DNA from: Vicugna pacos
Taxonomy: Eukaryota > Chordata > Mammalia > Artiodactyla > Camelidae
NCBI RefSeq assembly: GCF_048564905.1
Contig: NW_027328740.1
Location: forward strand, 68,328,662 to 68,392,661
Length of the DNA stretch: 64,000 nt
Direction: 5' to 3'
Shown one piece after another: positions 60,347 to 64,000 of this stretch (positions are counted from its first letter, which is position 1; every line of letters starts with the position of its first letter). Under the pieces are notes generated by a model. It was not told where the DNA came from, ran no database searches, and was given only the letters and a program-made list of their open reading frames with translations. A program made the translations under genes and the position numbers.

Positions 60347-63300
60347 CACCTTCTGCTCTGTTTCCCCGTGTATCTATCGTGCTGTCCCTCATGCAGAAGA
60401 GGGTGAGATGCCTTTGCCGAGAGGTGGTCCCCCTTTGCTGGGGAGAGTGAGCGAAGCTGTGTCCCCCCAGCCTACGGCCTCGGTCCTTGAGTCTGGAGAT
60501 CGCTCATGGCGGTCCCACAGGTGACGGTTGGAGGACCTGGTACATGCTGCCGGGCCCACTGTGGAGGCGGTGCTCTGTGATTCTTGAACTTAACTAAGAT
60601 CAGATTCTACTTTCTGGTTGTTGGTAAGTTGGAGGAGAAGATGCCAGATAATTGATAAAAAGAATGTCGAGACCAGCCCTGTGAGTGATAGGCAGATGGG
60701 ACCCGAGTCCCACCTGCGTGAGGTGCCTATTGGGCTCTGGATGAATTTTCTGTTCCTCCCAGACATACCTCTATGGCTTAAGGAAGGGGCAAGTCATGTC
60801 GTGTCCATGATCTATACTTGTCCTCACAGGGCCCTGTGATCTACATGCCCGCACTCCCCTTCTCCTTGGAGATGAGGTGTCAGGTTTAGGAACCTGGGCA
60901 CTGCTGAGAGCATAACTGCCAGCACCGTGCTACACAAAGGCTGTCACCACCTGCTGAGTCCCAAGGCGTCAGTCAAGGTAGGTGCATCGGTGTAACATAA
61001 GCAGGAACCACCTTCTCCCCCTGGACAGACTGGTGGGTGAACAGTCGAAGCCCGGAGCCCTTCCCCAGCCCCCAGGCCAGTGCCTCCTCTTTTGTCATAG
61101 GAGGCACTGGTGACATTTTTGCTCAGCAACTGCTTCGCTCTGAGTCTAAAAACACACCAGAGAATGTCTGCTTGATTTTGACTTTTGAAGTCTGCCCTTG
61201 GGATTTGGCGGAGTAGCTGGATATGTGCTTAGCCCATAGTGGAAGACACTGTCACCATTGTTTACCCAGAACCTCGTGTACCACGCATGGCTCCAGGCAT
61301 CAAATACAGCAGCGCATTAAACCTCCCTCCTTGTGGGTCTTTCTGTTCTGGTACCATAAGGGCTCAGCCAGCATCTTAACGTCAGTGAGTTAACGCGACC
61401 AGTGAGCTCGGGTCAAGCACATTCTCTTCCAGTCATTTTATTCCATTGTTGCTTTTTCTATTCCACAGTCATTAATTTATAAAGCAATGCTTTGGTGCAG
61501 GAGAAGAGCCTAATTCTCTCCTGCTACTCGTGGTGGAAGTGAGCCTGAAATGTGACCACAATTTGTAGCTCAAAAGCTGCCTAGACGCATGTAGGTGGAG
61601 TTTTGGTTAGGGGCGCTGACCACGCTGGGGTCCCCTGGCAGCGCCGCTCCCCTCAGGCCCCTGCCTCCCCTGGAGCAGGAGGTGAGGGTGGGTCTCACCG
61701 TCCCCGCGTCCCTGGCCTCACACACTCTCGTAAATTCATGTACATGCTGTAAAAATCATTTTTCTTCTTGTGTGTTTTTAATTATCTCTTGTTCCTTTTC
61801 TTCGTTCATTTTTCTCTTGTACTGCCCAGTGAGCATGTTGTTGCTTCTGAAAATGTGGGCTATGCACACCCTGCATTGGGAATAGCCAGATCGCCCTCCG
61901 TGCTGTCTCCATCGCTTTAAAAAGCAAAAACTTAACAGATGCCTTGATCCGTGTATTATCCAAGTCATCTTTTTAATTTCTAACTTTTTGGAATATTTGC
62001 TTTGTTAGCACATCACCCACTGGTGTTTGATACCTGTTAAAATCCTTGCTTTGAGGGACATGTTTGGTCCTCCTTATATTTGGTGACAAATGCGCCCTTA
62101 TTAAACTTGTTTGATTGTTTTGAAGAAGTGAGATGCGAACTGATTAAGGCGGCTGCTGAGGGATTCTTTTCATGGAGAATTTAAACTTGGAAAGTCAAAG
62201 TCTGCAGCACCTTGCTCGATTCCTGCTTTTACACAAACGTGCTCGGCACGCGGTTCCTGGCTGTCGCTGTGTGACGTGCGTGACGGCGCTTCCTGGCCGG
62301 CGGTCACTGATGAGGAAGTGGCAGGCTCGGGATGGAGCAGCTGCAGGGGACGCTGTTGGAGGAAGCAGTCAGTTTTTTTTCCTTTGCATTCAACTTCCCC
62401 GTGCCATTTACCTTACTTTGCCTTCATAAAGGGGCAGAAGTGGGTCTAAAATCCATGCCACTCTTTTGTTCCCTTTATGAGGCTGGCTTTTCTGAGTATC
62501 AGGACAACATGGCCTTCTCCTAAGTACCTGGCTCACCTGGATCTGTTGGACACAGGGACTGCAAAAAGGGCCGTAGCTTCCTCTCTGCTCCAGCCAGTGG
62601 GCATTCACAGCTGGGTCTGTGGTTTGCCTCAGCAGCCGTGCAGACCTCCCTGCTGTGGCCTTTACTTTTAATCCATGTTGGCAGTAAATAGCTGAATCCG
62701 TGTCTGTTGCAGTTGACGTCCACCACTGACGGCTTTGTTAGTTTGTGGTAGTCAATCTCCAACACCCCAGTCAACCGTGAAGGAAGATGCTTTGGCCGAC
62801 CTAGGACCTTGGATTCTCACCCCCACCATGGTTCATCTCACCCGGTGGAAGGGTTTGGCCACCGCCATCATGCTGACCATGAGACATTGTTGCTCCTTTC
62901 ATGCTCTGGTCCAAATGTGGACACTTCATTTTTCACTGAATTTGTCTCGCTTGGGTCAGGACAGAATATCTGAATGAGTCCATCACATTCTGGGTGGGGA
63001 ACAGAACAGAAGTAAGTGTCGCAAGTAGATGGAGTCTATGCTGTCCAGGTTGGCAAATGCAGACTGGTATCTGTGATGGCCGGGCTGTACTACCCTGGAC
63101 ACAGGCACTTCCCGTGGCTCCCGAGAGCCCAGGGGTCGGAGTGAGAACAGTCTTGCCTAAGTTCCTGCATCCTCACCTGCTCACTGGCAAATGTGTCTGC
63201 TAATTAGGAGCTCCCCCGGAACTCGGGCCCTTCAAAGCTCAGACCACGTGAGAACTTCTCCTGGGCCTCCTTTATGAGAATCCAGTGCCTTCTGAGGTGA

Positions 63301-64000
63301 CCCGTGCCAGGAGATGCCTCCCCCTCCAGGGAGTAACCTACGGAGGATTGTGACTCACTGCACCATGCTGTGAGCTTGTGGGGTTCCGGCCATGGTCCCT
63401 GCAGAACTAGACTTGAGATGGGCTTAGTGAAGGAAATTACATGACAGATTCCAGGGCAGGGCCGGGGGGAGGGAACAGGGGAAATTGAATGTGACCTCAA
63501 ACACATAGATGGGTGCTGGGGCTGTTACTAAAATGGGGAGTCTGGGAGGTACATGCCAGGAATCGAATTCCAGAGTAAATGGTGGACATGAGGCATTTTT
63601 AGGTGCCATTTGTCATCCAAGTTAGGACTTCAAAGAGACACTGGTGTCTATGAGACTGGGGCTCAGGTGAAGGAGCCGGACTGGAGACACACGTTGGGAG
63701 TCGTCATTCTTAGCTGGTGTTCACAGCCTTGCATGTGAATTAGATTATCTCGAGAGGTGCAGAATTAGGCTGTGGGGGGCAGGGCTTGGTTTGGAGGAAA
63801 GCCCAGACCATGCAGCTTTGCTGTGTCAGTCAGCGGCTTTTGCGATTTTTCGACTAATGGCGTTTATCCTTAAGGGGCCGGGCGGTGGGCAGGGCCAGCC
63901 AGGAAGAAATCTGAAGGGAGGGTCGTGGCTATGTGTGTGTCTTGGGAAGGTGCAGAGGCTGCAGAGTCCGGGAGGGTAGACTCCTTAGAAGCTGGATTTG

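Larger units (their letters stand above)
58568..64000 (+). repeat. Long direct repeat, copy B (runs off window)
   Basis: It is the partner of 138-5638 in the same orientation and is colinear to the last base of the window. Copy B has several small private indels, such as the loss of 8 bp near 60347 and of 12-14 bp near 60940 and 61540. It carries exon 2 copy B, the near-identical patch and downstream intron. No exon beyond exon 2 falls inside the visible part. Confidence 0.93.
59444..64000 (+). other. Former TRAPPC9 intron 2 (copy B)
   Basis: Duplicate of 1005-5638. Apart from the exon-like frame at 60041-60173 nothing gene-like is seen. The short open frames here that recur in copy A (for example at 62735-62977 and 62994-63203) are shared because the DNA is duplicated, and none looks like protein-level conservation. 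Confidence 0.6.

Noticed and set aside
62735-63203. Open frames of 80 and 69 codons that recur near 4355-4823
   Set aside because: They recur only because the DNA is duplicated. Differences between copies include frame-changing indels nearby and do not favour silent sites by eye.
1-64000. CRISPR array, operon, integron or prophage
   Set aside because: The window is mammalian. No spaced identical repeats or bacterial-style gene clusters occur.

Overview
This is mammalian nuclear DNA, most likely from a camelid. It has no intact protein-coding gene that I can support. The species call rests on several antisense SINE copies whose conserved part matches my memory of the camelid tRNA-derived SINE (VIC-1 type), plus artiodactyl-type L1 3' ends and abundant old MIR elements. 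No bacterial-style gene organisation is present.

The only recognisable gene material is a decayed, intron-containing copy of TRAPPC9 (NIBP, a TRAPP II vesicle-trafficking subunit) on the + strand. Four exon relics lie in the correct order: exon 2 at 432-1004, exon 3 at about 9288-9403, exon 4 at 22838-22958 and exon 5 at 29639-29765. Most of their splice-site dinucleotides survive. Exon 2 is disrupted, one coding exon between relics 3 and 4 was not found, and nothing after exon 5 was found. A second exon 2 (58871-59443) lies in a block (about 58568-64000) that is a direct repeat of about 138-5638. The arrangement fits a head-to-tail duplication of about 58.4 kb whose second unit runs off the window. 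Both exon 2 copies share old lesions, so decay began before the duplication. Within the repeat, 404 bp (1501-1904 and 59943-60346) are almost identical while the flanks differ at roughly 7 percent of sites. That block holds an exon-like open frame of unknown identity.

A CpG-rich island at about 54000-54815 has a perfect NRF1 palindrome, GC boxes and a strong + strand splice donor at 54811/54812, about 4 kb upstream of the second exon 2. It is the best candidate for an active promoter here.

The rest is intron-like or intergenic DNA filled with repeats. There is an old two-LTR ERV1-like provirus (32996-40166, minus strand), two solo LTRs of one family with perfect 4-bp target duplications (43298-43707, 52995-53401), two further LTR-like elements, and a nested stack of L1s, a DNA transposon and a SINE at 44.3-48.1 kb. 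Older L1 pieces, MIRs and simple repeats make up most of the remainder. All L1, LTR and VIC-type elements that I could orient are on the minus strand, antisense to the TRAPPC9 relics, as expected for DNA that was long transcribed as intron.
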